This document shows positions 8,970 to 18,085 of a DNA stretch of 64,000 nt, one piece after another. The position numbers were made by a program, and so were the translations under genes. Positions within the stretch are counted from its first letter, which is position 1, and each line of letters opens with the position of its first letter. Source of the stretch: Terrimonas_A sp051954695 (GTDB taxonomy: Bacteria > Bacteroidota > Bacteroidia > Chitinophagales > Chitinophagaceae); contig JBQCHL010000033.1 of assembly GCA_051954695.1 (NCBI GenBank), positions 61,166-125,165 on the forward strand, given 5' to 3'. Below the pieces are notes generated by a model, which saw only the letters and a list, made by a program, of their open reading frames with translations, made no database searches and had not been told where the DNA came from.

Positions 8970-10007
8970 ATGACATTCCCTGCATCGCAGATAGCGCTTA
9001 TCGTAAATGGTAAAGTAGAAGGTGATCCAAATGCTGTAGTAGATTCATTCGGCAAAATTGAAGAAGCAAAGCAAGGACAACTCAGTTTTCTCGCCAACCC
9101 GAAATACGAAGAGTTCCTGTACACCACAAAAGCCAGCGTACTGATCATCAATGAAGCATATGAACTGAGACAACCTGTGGCCACCACATTGATCAGAGTA
9201 CCGGATGCCTATACTGCTTTTGCCACCCTGCTCAGCAAATACCAGGAGATCATGCAGCAGCAACTGAGTGGCGTGCAGGAACCCAGCTATATTTCAAAAA
9301 CTGCCAGCTATGGCAAGCAGGTTTTTATCGGCGCGTTTGCTTATTTGGGGGAAACGGTGAAAATCGGCGATAACACCAAGATATACCCGCAGGTTTATAT
9401 AGGGAATAATGTTACCATCGGGGATAATTGCATCATCCATCCCGGTGTAAGAATCTATCACGATTGCATAGTGGGCAATCATGTTACTATTCATGCTGGC
9501 ACCATTATCGGAAGTGATGGCTTTGGATTTGCTCCCCAGGCAGACGGCAGCTTTAAAAAAGTGCCCCAGATCGGGAACGTGATGATTGAAGATCATGTAG
9601 AAATCGGCTCCAACACAACTATCGACAGAGCGACCATTGGCTCCACTATTATCCGCAGGGGCGCCAAGCTGGACAACCTGATACAGATCGCACACAATGT
9701 TGAGATCGGCAACAGTTCTGTCATTGCAGCCCAGGCCGGTGTCAGCGGAAGCACAAAGATCGGCAAGGGCGTTATGATCGGCGGTCAAGCTGGTATCGTA
9801 GGCCATATTCAACTCGGCGATGGCGCCAAAGTAAATGCCCAAAGCGGCGTAAGCAAATCTATCGATCCAGGCAAAGCCGTTACGGGGTCACCTGCATATG
9901 ACTATACATCAGCTCTCCGCAGCCAGGCTGTTACACGTAAATTGCCCGAACTGGAGAAGAGAGTAAAGGAACTGGAAGCACGAATGGCGCAGATGGGTCT
10001 CCTGTAA
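8970..10007 (+). CDS. lpxD: UDP-3-O-(3-hydroxyacyl)glucosamine N-acyltransferase LpxD
   Basis: LpxD adds the N-linked 3-hydroxyacyl chain to UDP-3-O-acyl-glucosamine, the third step of lipid A synthesis. The 345-residue product has the N-terminal uridine-binding domain (SQIALIVNG through LSFLANPKYEEFLYTT) and then a left-handed beta-helix of hexapeptide repeats (VKIGDN, VTIGDN, VTIHAG). The catalytic His is in LIQIAHNVEIG and the conserved GSDGFGFAP is present. A helical C-terminus (LPELEKRVKELEARMAQ) is typical. ATG at 8970 replaces a longer TTG reading from 8931. In most Bacteroidota lpxD is directly followed by lpxC-fabZ and lpxA; here three unrelated genes lie between it and lpxC-fabZ. 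Confidence 0.95.
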   Translation: MTFPASQIALIVNGKVEGDPNAVVDSFGKIEEAKQGQLSFLANPKYEEFLYTTKASVLIINEAYELRQPVATTLIRVPDAYTAFATLLSKYQEIMQQQLSGVQEPSYISKTASYGKQVFIGAFAYLGETVKIGDNTKIYPQVYIGNNVTIGDNCIIHPGVRIYHDCIVGNHVTIHAGTIIGSDGFGFAPQADGSFKKVPQIGNVMIEDHVEIGSNTTIDRATIGSTIIRRGAKLDNLIQIAHNVEIGNSSVIAAQAGVSGSTKIGKGVMIGGQAGIVGHIQLGDGAKVNAQSGVSKSIDPGKAVTGSPAYDYTSALRSQAVTRKLPELEKRVKELEARMAQMGLL

Positions 10008-10019
10008 GATGCGAATGCA

Positions 10020-10253
10020 CTAATGCCCAGGAGCATTATGCTTTGATGTACTGTCTCCTACTTTATTTTGCTGTCTTTCATATGAAACAGTGTCCTTGCT
10101 AAGGGTTGCTGAATCATATAGTGTTGTATTGCGGTTATTCACATCAGAGTTGTTCATTGTATTCAGGCTATCGTTAGTTGTATCATTTTTGGCAGCGTTA
10201 TTACAGGCTGAAAGGATACAAATACCAAAAGCGATTATCATTATCTTTTTCAT
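10020..10253 (-). CDS. Small Asn/Thr-rich lipoprotein, unknown function
   Basis: A 77-residue predicted lipoprotein. MKKIMIIAFGICILSAC is a classic signal peptide with lipobox LSAC, so the mature protein starts at Cys17 and is only about 61 residues. The mature part is low-complexity and polar (many Asn, Thr, Asp, Ser) with no visible fold or motif. It lies on the minus strand, 12 bases past lpxD, and converges with it. Its only safe call is membrane-anchored small protein; function unknown. Confidence 0.65.
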   Translation of the reverse strand: MKKIMIIAFGICILSACNNAAKNDTTNDSLNTMNNSDVNNRNTTLYDSATLSKDTVSYERQQNKVGDSTSKHNAPGH

Positions 10254-10435
10254 AAGTCTTCTTTTATGTTCTATGCAATGCAGTCCAAGAATACTGCCAG
10301 TAAGGTATATGACTATGGGGAATTTGTTGCCGGTTCGTCAGAAAGTTAAAGAATGCCTAAAGCCTGCTTCTTTGAATAAAGGTTATATGTAATAATTAAC
10401 TGACAGCATCTCTTTTTCTCAAAAAACCATCTGTT

Positions 10436-11629
10436 ATGCGTAGCCTTCTAAAACCAGCAGCCATGGCCCTTTTATTATTTGGGTCTATCTATGCCTTAGC
10501 GAAGTCTCAGAAAGAGAAAAGATCATCACAGCCACAAGCTCTTCCACATGTGGATATCCCAGAAAACCGTCCACGGGGTTCCGCCAAAATACAGGCTGCC
10601 GTGCTCCTGGATGTAAGTAATAGTATGGACGGACTTATTGATCAGGCCAAAGCACAGCTATGGAATATGGTGAGTGTGATGGGAAAAGCCAGTTGCAATG
10701 GCATTGCTCCTACCGTGGAAATAGCTTTGTACGAATATGGCCGCCCCGCCAATGATGAAAAAAAGGGTTATGTAAAACAGATCAGCGGATTCACTACCGA
10801 TCTTGATCAGATATCACAAAAGCTTTTTTCTCTTACCACTAATGGCGGTGATGAATATTGCGGGCAGGTGATGTATAGCTCACTTACTGAAATGAACTGG
10901 GACACTTCTGCCAGTAGTTATAAAGTGATCTTTATAGCAGGCAATGAAGATTTTCTGCAGGGAAAACTCAGTTTCACTACAGCCTGCTCTGAAGCACGCA
11001 AAAAAAATGTGATCGTAAACACTATTTATTGTGGAGACAGAATGCAAGGCATACGCGAACACTGGAACCTGGGCAGCGAATGCGGTGCAGGCAGTTACAC
11101 ACACATTAACCAGAATGCAAAGATCGAAGATATCGCCACCCCATATGATAATACCCTTTTTCTATTAAACGATCAATTGAACAAAACGTATATGACATAT
11201 GGAGCAGAAGGCGAAGCCAGTTATCGCAAACAGGCAGAAGTGGATGACCTCAATAAAAAAATGAACCAGTCTGTAATGGCCAAGCGCGTAGCCGTAAAAG
11301 GTAAAAAAGAACTTTATTACAATACAGGCTGGGACCTTGTAGATGCCAACAAAAAGGACAGTACTTTCTACCAAAAAGTGGATATGAAAACCCTGCCGGA
11401 TAGCCTCAAAACAAAATCAAGGCTTGAACTGAAGCAGGCAATCTCAAAAAAATCAGCAGAAAGGGATGCCATACAAAAAGAGATAGAAAGCATCAACACC
11501 AAGCGGGAAACATTTATTGCCACAGAAAAAGCAAAAACAGCGACCACTAAAGCCGATCAAACACTGGAAACAGAAATTGAGAAGATCATACGGGAACAAG
11601 CATCCCGTTTCAATATGACGATTAAATAA
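10436..11629 (+). CDS. Secreted von Willebrand factor A domain protein
   Basis: A 397-residue exported protein. The start MRSLLKPAAMALLLFGSIYALA is a signal peptide or N-terminal anchor. The VWA fold begins near residue 53 with IQAAVLLDVSNSMDGL, giving the metal-ion-dependent adhesion site DxSxS, and continues with TTNGGDEYCG and VIFIAGNEDF at the places of the other metal ligands. Four or more Cys residues in the VWA part (CNG, YCG, ACS, YCG, ECG) suggest disulfides in the periplasm. The last third is a charged helical region (KKSAERDAIQKEIESINTK). The family is common in Bacteroidota but its role is not known. It precedes the metalloprotease gene, with a long hairpin repeat between them. 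Confidence 0.82.
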   Translation: MRSLLKPAAMALLLFGSIYALAKSQKEKRSSQPQALPHVDIPENRPRGSAKIQAAVLLDVSNSMDGLIDQAKAQLWNMVSVMGKASCNGIAPTVEIALYEYGRPANDEKKGYVKQISGFTTDLDQISQKLFSLTTNGGDEYCGQVMYSSLTEMNWDTSASSYKVIFIAGNEDFLQGKLSFTTACSEARKKNVIVNTIYCGDRMQGIREHWNLGSECGAGSYTHINQNAKIEDIATPYDNTLFLLNDQLNKTYMTYGAEGEASYRKQAEVDDLNKKMNQSVMAKRVAVKGKKELYYNTGWDLVDANKKDSTFYQKVDMKTLPDSLKTKSRLELKQAISKKSAERDAIQKEIESINTKRETFIATEKAKTATTKADQTLETEIEKIIREQASRFNMTIK

Positions 11630-11644
11630 ACCTTTTGTAAACGA

Positions 11645-11710
11645 CCTCCACCCGGTCTTCCCGCCTTACCGGTATGTTTCTCCCGGTATGGCGGGAAGAC
11701 GGGGTGGAGG
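11645..11710. repeat. Long GC-rich hairpin, copy 1 of a two-copy family
   Basis: Two 28-base arms at 11645-11672 and 11683-11710 pair at 26 of 28 positions around a 10-base loop. The arm contains CTTCCCGCCTTACCGGTA (11657-11674), which is identical in the hairpin at 42094-42159. It sits 15 bases after the VWA gene. There is no T-run after the second arm, so it is not a standard intrinsic terminator. Confidence 0.85.
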
Positions 11711-11755
11711 CTTCAATACTAATCCTTAAATTGGGCTTTAAACAAACCAATTGTT

Positions 11756-14188
11756 ATGGCCCGTATTATTAGCTGCTTACTACTCCTTTCTTTGTCTTTC
11801 CTTTCTGTAAATGCACAGAACCTCTCTTCCATCGAAGACAAAACAAAAAATCTTAAAAAATATGAAGGGTTCCTGAATTATTACTGGGATGAAAACACCG
11901 GTAAGATCTGGCTGGAAATAGATAAGCTGGACACCGAAATACTTTATATCACCTCTCTGCCTGCCGGGCTTGGCTCCAATGATATCGGTCTCGACAGAGG
12001 CCTTCTCGGCGGTTCACGCATTGTCCGTTTCAACCGTACCGGCCGCAAACTGTTGATGACCCAACCCAATTATGATTACCGCGCTATCACTGATGATAAA
12101 GCAGAAAAAAGAGCAGTGGAGCAATCCTTTGCTCAATCTGTGTTGTGGGGTTTTAATATTGAAGCAGAATCCAACGGCCACCTGCTGGTAGATGCCACTG
12201 ATTTCATATTCCGGGACGCCATGAAAGTAGCCAGCCGCATCCGTGGTATGCGCCAGGGAAATTATTCACTGGATAAAACAAGATCGGCTTTTTATTTACC
12301 TCAAAGCAAAAACTTCCCGCTGAATACTGAACTGGAAGCCACCGTCACTTTTGTAAACAATGACGGAGAAGCTGGCAATTATGTCCAGTCTGTTACTCCT
12401 TCAGCAGAAGCGATCACCTTGCGCATCCATCATTCTTTTGTGCAGTTGCCGGACAATAATTATAAACCACGTTTGTTCGATGCCCGCAGCAGCTACATCA
12501 ATATGTCTTACTTTGATTACAGTACTCCCGTATCAGAACCTATTGAGAAGTATTTTATTCTCCGTCATCGCCTGCAGAAAAAGGATCCCACTGCTGCCAA
12601 AAGCGAACCGGTAAAACCGATCGTTTATTATCTCGACAATGGCACGCCCGAACCTATCCGCAGTGCATTGCTGGAAGGAGCGAAATGGTGGAACCAGGCA
12701 TTTGAGGCTGCCGGTTATATCAATGCATTCCAGGTTAAAGTTTTGCCTGAAGATGCTGACCCGATGGATATCCGTTACAATATGATCAACTGGGTGCATC
12801 GTGCCACCCGCGGTTGGTCGTATGGTTATTCAGTCTCCGACCCACGCACCGGTGAGATCATCAAAGGAAATGTGACGCTGGGCTCCCTGCGTGTACGCCA
12901 GGATTATCTTATTGCTTCCGGACTGCTTGCTCCATTCGAGAATGGAGTGCCGGCAGATAATAAAATGATGAAAATGGCACTGGAAAGATTAAAACAATTA
13001 TCTGCACATGAAATAGGTCACACACTCGGATTGATGCATAACTACGCCGCAAGTGTGGTGGACCGTTCCAGTGTAATGGACTATCCTCCTCCCGCTGTAG
13101 ATCTTGATGCAAATGGCGAGATCAACCTGGATAAGGCTTATGCCAATGGCATCGGTGAATGGGATAAACTGAGCATTACCTGGGGCTACCAGGATTTTCC
13201 TTCCGGCACTGATGAAAAGAAAGCACTGGATAAATTATTATCTGATGGATATAAAAAAGGATTGCAGTTCATCAGCGACCGCGATGCACGCGCTCCGGGC
13301 GGTCTGCATCCCAATGCGCATTTATGGGATAATGGGAAAAATCCTGTAGAAGAACTGAACCATGTAATGAAAGTGCGGAATAAAGCACTCAGCAAATTTG
13401 GCGAGAACAATATCCGCCCCGGCACGCCTATGGCTTTTCTGGAAGATGCATTGGTACCCGTTTATCTTTTTCACCGTTATCAGGTGGAGGCAGTAACCAA
13501 ATTGGTGGGTGGCATGGATTATCGTTATGCCTTGCGTGGAGACGGTCAATTGATCACCCAACCTCTTTCAAAAGCAGAACAATTATCTGCCTTGCAGGCT
13601 GTGATCACCACAATTGATCCTTCAACCCTGGTATTACCCGAACGTATTATCAAACTGATCCCACCACGCCCGGCAGGTTATGGCAATAGCCGTGAATTAT
13701 TCAAGAAAAGAGGTGGCATGGCATTCGATGCATTAAGTCCTGCAGAAACAGCAGCCGACCTCCCACTCTCGTTTTTATTCAACAGCGAAAGGCTCAACCG
13801 CCTTGCTGGCAACACAGCGCAGGCTAACAATCTCGGATTGTATGAAATGGTGGATGCACTTGTAAAAGCTACCTGGAAAGCTCCGCGCCGCAAGGGTATG
13901 GAAGCGTTGGTGCAACAGCAGACCGAACAGATACTGCTGACCTATCTTTTAGCAGCGAGCGTAAATGACAACAATTCTTTTATTACCCGTTCTGTCATCC
14001 AGCAATCCCTGGCTGAATTAAAAGGTTTCCTGGAAGCCAAAAAGAAGACCAGCACAGACCCTCTTTATAATGGCCACCTGCTGCTGGCGCTGGAAAGAAT
14101 GAAAGCTCCCGGCGATGCCAAACCCACTATCCATGCGGTTGCTCCTCCGGGTGCTCCCATCGGTTGCGGGGAAGGATTTACAGAATAA
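11756..14188 (+). CDS. Secreted zinc-dependent metalloprotease (metzincin motif)
   Basis: An 810-residue exported protease. MARIISCLLLLSLSFLSVNAQ is a signal peptide. The family-typical N-terminal domains follow (EGFLNYYWDENTGKIWLEI, GLGSNDIGLDRGLLGGSR; the DUF5117/DUF5118 type), then the catalytic domain with HEIGHTLGLMHN, a full metzincin motif HExxHxxGxxH, and the Met-turn SVMDYPPP about 28 residues later. The C-terminal part is mostly helical. The product should act in the periplasm or outside the cell; no T9SS tail is seen at its end (CGEGFTE). Substrate unknown. It lies between the VWA gene and lpxC-fabZ on the same strand. Confidence 0.92.
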   Translation: MARIISCLLLLSLSFLSVNAQNLSSIEDKTKNLKKYEGFLNYYWDENTGKIWLEIDKLDTEILYITSLPAGLGSNDIGLDRGLLGGSRIVRFNRTGRKLLMTQPNYDYRAITDDKAEKRAVEQSFAQSVLWGFNIEAESNGHLLVDATDFIFRDAMKVASRIRGMRQGNYSLDKTRSAFYLPQSKNFPLNTELEATVTFVNNDGEAGNYVQSVTPSAEAITLRIHHSFVQLPDNNYKPRLFDARSSYINMSYFDYSTPVSEPIEKYFILRHRLQKKDPTAAKSEPVKPIVYYLDNGTPEPIRSALLEGAKWWNQAFEAAGYINAFQVKVLPEDADPMDIRYNMINWVHRATRGWSYGYSVSDPRTGEIIKGNVTLGSLRVRQDYLIASGLLAPFENGVPADNKMMKMALERLKQLSAHEIGHTLGLMHNYAASVVDRSSVMDYPPPAVDLDANGEINLDKAYANGIGEWDKLSITWGYQDFPSGTDEKKALDKLLSDGYKKGLQFISDRDARAPGGLHPNAHLWDNGKNPVEELNHVMKVRNKALSKFGENNIRPGTPMAFLEDALVPVYLFHRYQVEAVTKLVGGMDYRYALRGDGQLITQPLSKAEQLSALQAVITTIDPSTLVLPERIIKLIPPRPAGYGNSRELFKKRGGMAFDALSPAETAADLPLSFLFNSERLNRLAGNTAQANNLGLYEMVDALVKATWKAPRRKGMEALVQQQTEQILLTYLLAASVNDNNSFITRSVIQQSLAELKGFLEAKKKTSTDPLYNGHLLLALERMKAPGDAKPTIHAVAPPGAPIGCGEGFTE

Positions 14189-14209
14189 GGATGACTGAAG
14201 CTTATACAC

Positions 14210-14217
14210 TATCTTTG
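14210..14217 (+). promoter_or_regulatory. Bacteroidota -7-like element before lpxC-fabZ
   Basis: TATCTTTG fits TAnnTTTG and lies 23 bases before the lpxC-fabZ ATG, giving a short leader. No clear -33 partner was found at the usual spacing. Confidence 0.45.
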
Positions 14218-14240
14218 CTGCCTCTCAAGAATATAAAAGC

Positions 14241-15644
14241 ATGAATGTCAACTTCAATCCGGATAAACAACATACGTTAAAAAAGGAAATCAGTATCTCG
14301 GGTACCGGCCTGCATACAGGCGTGATGGCCGATCTTACCCTTAAACCCGCCATGCCAGGGTTCGGTTTCCAGTTTCAACGGGTTGACCTGCCCAATAAAC
14401 CGGTCATAAAAGCAGATTGTGATCTTGTAACCGACACCAGCCGGGGCACCACCCTTCAAAGCAATGGAGCTTCTGTAAGCACGGTGGAGCACGTACTGGC
14501 TGCCCTGGTGGGAATGGGCGTGGACAACTGTTTGATCGAGATCAACGGCCCTGAAATGCCTATTATGGATGGCAGCTCTGAGCCATTTGTTGAACTTATT
14601 GAAGAAGCAGGTTTACTGGAGCAGGATGCCGCTAAAGTTTGGTACACCATAGATGAAAATATTTATCACTATGATGAGGGCAAAAGAGTGGAAATGGTCG
14701 TAATGCCGGCACTGGACTACCAGATCACTACCCTGATCGATTTCAATTCACCTGTATTGGGCACACAACATGCTGAGCTGAAAAAAATGACCGAGTTCAA
14801 GGAAAAGATCGCGCCCTGCCGCACTTTCTGCTTTCTCCATGAACTCGAAATGTTGCTGGACAATAACCTGATCAAAGGCGGTGATGTGAACAATGCCATT
14901 GTGATCGTTGACAAACCAGTGGATGCAAAAGAAATGGCCCGGTTAAAAGGCATTTTCAAAAAAGATAATATCGAAGTAAAAAGCGAAGGCTACCTGAACA
15001 ACCTGGAGCTACGCTTTCCCAATGAACCGGCCAGGCATAAACTGCTTGATATCGTCGGAGACCTTGCGCTGATCGGCTATCCCATAAAAGGAAGAGTGAT
15101 CGCTAACCGTCCCGGCCACAGCAGCAATGTGGAGTTTGCAAAAAAGATCAAACAATATATCAAAAAGAATAAGCATACACGGGATGTGCCGGTATACAAC
15201 CCTGCACAACCACCTGTATATGATCTGCAGTTCATTGAAAAAACATTACCTCATCGCTTTCCCTTCCTGCTGGTCGACAAGATCATCGAATTGACCGACA
15301 CAAAGATCGTAGGCGTTAAAAATGTAACTTTCAACGAATGGTTTTTCCAGGGGCATTTCCCTGGCAACCCGGTAATGCCCGGCGTGCTTCAAATTGAAGC
15401 TCTCGCCCAGTGCGGAGGCATTCTTGCAATCAATCTCGCAGGCGAAGGCCAGTATGATACTTATTTCCTGAAGATCGATAACTGCAAATTCAAGCAAATG
15501 GTAAGACCAGGAGATACGATGATCCTGAAAATGGAATTATCTGCTCCGATAAGAAGAGGGATTTGCGAAATGAAGGGCACGGTGTATGTGGGGTCGAAAG
15601 TGGCAACGGAGGCGGACCTCGTCGCCCAAATCGTTAAGCGCTAA
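14241..15644 (+). CDS. lpxC-fabZ: Bifunctional LpxC deacetylase / FabZ dehydratase
   Basis: A 467-residue natural fusion found in Bacteroidota. Residues 1 to about 315 are LpxC, the zinc-dependent UDP-3-O-acyl-GlcNAc deacetylase that commits precursors to lipid A: zinc ligands His84 (STVEHVLAAL), His266 and Asp270 (ARHKLLDIVGDLALIG). Residues from about 325 are FabZ, the 3-hydroxyacyl-ACP dehydratase: LPHRFPFLLVDKI, catalytic His372 in GHFPGNPVMPG and Glu386 in LQIEALAQ. The fusion joins the two enzymes that compete for 3-hydroxyacyl-ACP supply. It has its own -7-like element just upstream and a terminator downstream; lpxA does not follow, and gyrB is next. Confidence 0.96.
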   Translation: MNVNFNPDKQHTLKKEISISGTGLHTGVMADLTLKPAMPGFGFQFQRVDLPNKPVIKADCDLVTDTSRGTTLQSNGASVSTVEHVLAALVGMGVDNCLIEINGPEMPIMDGSSEPFVELIEEAGLLEQDAAKVWYTIDENIYHYDEGKRVEMVVMPALDYQITTLIDFNSPVLGTQHAELKKMTEFKEKIAPCRTFCFLHELEMLLDNNLIKGGDVNNAIVIVDKPVDAKEMARLKGIFKKDNIEVKSEGYLNNLELRFPNEPARHKLLDIVGDLALIGYPIKGRVIANRPGHSSNVEFAKKIKQYIKKNKHTRDVPVYNPAQPPVYDLQFIEKTLPHRFPFLLVDKIIELTDTKIVGVKNVTFNEWFFQGHFPGNPVMPGVLQIEALAQCGGILAINLAGEGQYDTYFLKIDNCKFKQMVRPGDTMILKMELSAPIRRGICEMKGTVYVGSKVATEADLVAQIVKR

Positions 15645-15758
15645 TAGTGCGAATGGGCGTTTGAGGTTGAAGAGTGGGTGCGAAGGCGCAGATAACGCAA
15701 ATGGGTCGTTTAAAGGTTATAATTCTCTGAATTAAGAAATAGTAGAAGTGAAAATTAT

Positions 15759-15804
15759 GAAGGCCGGTAGTTGGGTAAAACCATCTGCCGGCCTTCGACT
15801 TTTT
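15759..15804 (+). terminator. Intrinsic terminator after lpxC-fabZ
   Basis: GAAGGCCGG (15759-15767) pairs with CCGGCCTTC (15788-15796), extended inward by three further pairs including one G-T, and is followed by CGACTTTTT. Confidence 0.75.
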
Positions 15805-15932
15805 GGGATCGTATAAACCCTATAAATCATTCTCAGAGTGAAGACTCTATTCACATTTATTCGTGGCTAAATTTCAACAGTTTTTCACATTATTTCACGC
15901 CTCATTCGCGCCATTCGCGTCTTTATTTTTTG

Positions 15933-15940
15933 TACATTTG
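15933..15940 (+). promoter_or_regulatory. Bacteroidota -7-like element before gyrB
   Basis: TACATTTG matches TAnnTTTG, 44 bases before the gyrB ATG. The same octamer occurs before two other genes in the window (42202 and 44424). No -33 partner at standard spacing. Confidence 0.45.
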
Positions 15941-15984
15941 TCAGTATTTCAATTTCAGATTTTTAACGGAGGATACAAGCTTTT

Positions 15985-17964
15985 ATGAGCACAGAAACAA
16001 CAGAGAAAATACCGGCAGCAACTAATGGTTATAATGCTGACAGTATACAGGTTTTGGAAGGTTTGGAAGCGGTCCGTAAAAGACCGGCCATGTATATCGG
16101 GGACATTGGTGTAAAGGGTTTGCATCACCTGGTATATGAGGTAGTGGACAACTCAATTGATGAAGCACTTGCGGGTTATTGTAAAAATATTGATGTCACT
16201 ATTTATGAAGACAATTCCGTTTCAGTGCAGGATGATGGACGTGGCATTCCTACGGGCATCAATACAAAAGAACAGAAATCGGCGCTCGAGATCGTTATGA
16301 CCGTTCTGCATGCCGGGGGCAAGTTTGATAAAGACACTTACAAAGTATCAGGTGGTCTGCATGGTGTGGGTGTAAGTTGCGTAAATGCCCTCAGCACCAA
16401 ACTGCACGTAACGGTTCAGAACGAAGGAAAAATATTTGAACAGGAATATCATACCGGTATCCCGCAATATAGCGTACGGGAGATCGGCACCAGCACTACC
16501 ACAGGTACACGTGTTCATTTCTGGCCGGACAGCAGCATTTTTTCTTCTACCGTTTATAACAAGGAGATACTGGAAGGCCGCTTGCGTGAACTCGCTTTTC
16601 TTAACCGCGGAGTGCGGATCACTTTGACTGATCTGCGTGAAAAAGCAGAGGATGGTAGCAGCTACAGCAAAAGTTTTTACAGTGAAGGCGGTATCGTTGA
16701 ATTTGTAGAAATGCTGGACGCCAACGCAGGCCGCAATACCCTGATCCCAAAAGTGATATCTGTTGAAGGAAGAGATGAACATACCAATGTAGCCGTAGAA
16801 GTAGCCCTTAGCTATAACGACAGCTATAACGAACATATCTACTCTTACGTAAATAATATCAACACCATTGAAGGCGGTACGCACGTTTCAGGTTTCCGCC
16901 GCGCCCTCACCCGTGTATTCAAAAGCTATGGTGATAAAAATGGTTTGTTTGAAAAAGCAAAAGTGGAAATTGAAGGCGATGATTTCCGTGAAGGACTCAG
17001 CGCTATCATTTCTGTGAAAGTGCCCGAACCTCAGTTTGAAGGACAAACAAAAACCAAACTGGGCAATAATGAGGTAATGGGTGTGGTTGATTCCACTGTT
17101 TCCAAAGTACTGGAAGCATACCTCGAAGAAAACCCCAAAGAAGCAAAGAACATTGTAGCTAAAGTAATACTGGCAGCACAGGCAAGAGCAGCCGCCCGCA
17201 AAGCGAGGGAACTCGTACAGCGCAAAACAGTACTGACTGGCGGTGGCCTTCCTGGTAAACTGGCCGATTGCTCAGACCGTGATCCGGATCGCTGCGAGCT
17301 GTTCCTTGTCGAAGGAGACTCAGCGGGCGGTACGGCCAAGCAAGGCCGCAACCGGAGCTTCCAGGCTATCCTGCCGCTGAGAGGTAAGATCCTGAACGTG
17401 GAAAAAGCTATGGAGCACAAGATCTACGAAAACGAAGAGATCAGGAACATGTATACAGCCCTCGGTGTAACAGTTGGAACACCGGAAGACCCCAAAGCAC
17501 TGAACCTCGCCAAACTCCGTTATCATAAACTGATCATCATGACGGATGCTGACGTGGACGGTTCACACATCGCCACACTGATCCTGACTTTCGTTTACCG
17601 TTACATGAAAGAGCTGGTAGAGCAAGGGTATGTATACATCGCTCAACCACCATTGTATTTAGTGAAGAAAGGAAAAGAACAGGCTTATGCCTATAATGAA
17701 ACGCAACGCAAAGCCCTGGTAGAACGCATTGGTGGTGGAAAAGAAGACAGCGTAAACATACAACGCTATAAAGGATTGGGAGAAATGAACGCCGACCAGT
17801 TGTGGGATACTACCATGAACCCCGATACACGCACACTTAAAAAAGTGACTATCGAAAGCGCAGCAGAAGCAGATCGTATTTTCAGTATGCTCATGGGTGA
17901 TGAAGTGGCACCGCGCAGGGAATTCATTGAAAGCCATGCCAAATACGCAAAACTCGACGTATAA
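15985..17964 (+). CDS. gyrB: DNA gyrase subunit B
   Basis: GyrB is the ATPase and TOPRIM subunit of DNA gyrase, which introduces negative supercoils. The 659-residue product has the GHKL ATPase domain (VLEGLEAVRKRPAMYIGD, catalytic Glu52 and Asn55 in YEVVDNSIDEAL, DDGRGIP, and GGLHGVGVSCVNALS), the transducer domain, the TOPRIM domain (EGDSAGGTAKQGRNRSFQA, MTDADVDGSHIATL) and the C-terminal RYKGLGEMNADQLWDTTM and EVAPRREFIESHA. Length is normal for Bacteroidota GyrB, which lacks the E. coli insert. ParE is the alternative, but the start and end fit GyrB better. It is a single-gene unit with a terminator 20 bases downstream. Confidence 0.95.
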   Translation: MSTETTEKIPAATNGYNADSIQVLEGLEAVRKRPAMYIGDIGVKGLHHLVYEVVDNSIDEALAGYCKNIDVTIYEDNSVSVQDDGRGIPTGINTKEQKSALEIVMTVLHAGGKFDKDTYKVSGGLHGVGVSCVNALSTKLHVTVQNEGKIFEQEYHTGIPQYSVREIGTSTTTGTRVHFWPDSSIFSSTVYNKEILEGRLRELAFLNRGVRITLTDLREKAEDGSSYSKSFYSEGGIVEFVEMLDANAGRNTLIPKVISVEGRDEHTNVAVEVALSYNDSYNEHIYSYVNNINTIEGGTHVSGFRRALTRVFKSYGDKNGLFEKAKVEIEGDDFREGLSAIISVKVPEPQFEGQTKTKLGNNEVMGVVDSTVSKVLEAYLEENPKEAKNIVAKVILAAQARAAARKARELVQRKTVLTGGGLPGKLADCSDRDPDRCELFLVEGDSAGGTAKQGRNRSFQAILPLRGKILNVEKAMEHKIYENEEIRNMYTALGVTVGTPEDPKALNLAKLRYHKLIIMTDADVDGSHIATLILTFVYRYMKELVEQGYVYIAQPPLYLVKKGKEQAYAYNETQRKALVERIGGGKEDSVNIQRYKGLGEMNADQLWDTTMNPDTRTLKKVTIESAAEADRIFSMLMGDEVAPRREFIESHAKYAKLDV

Positions 17965-17982
17965 TGATTTTATAAGATAACG

Positions 17983-18013
17983 AAGGCCCTGGTATCAAAC
18001 CGGGGCTTTTTTT
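17983..18013 (+). terminator. Intrinsic terminator after gyrB
   Basis: Stem AAGGCCCTGG / CCGGGGCTT (one G-T pair) around a seven-base loop, followed by a run of seven or more T. Confidence 0.85.
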
Positions 18014-18085
18014 ATTAGGTTTCACTCTCAGAGTCCATGCAACGATCGAAGAAAATGGAGTGTCAGCAGTCATAAATTTAGTACC

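Larger units (their letters stand above)
15645..15984 (+). other. 340-base intergenic region before gyrB
   Basis: No gene is visible. The first half holds the lpxC-fabZ terminator (15759-15804); the second half is AT-rich and holds the likely gyrB promoter (-7-like TACATTTG at 15933). A short stretch near 15650-15710 is purine-rich on the plus strand (GAATGGGCG, GAGTGGGTGCGAAGG) with no coding or structural sense that I can see. Confidence 0.6.

Noticed and set aside
10254..10435. Possible small RNA or riboswitch before the VWA gene
   Set aside because: I saw no conserved riboswitch core or convincing hairpin with a T-run; nothing beyond an ordinary spacer.
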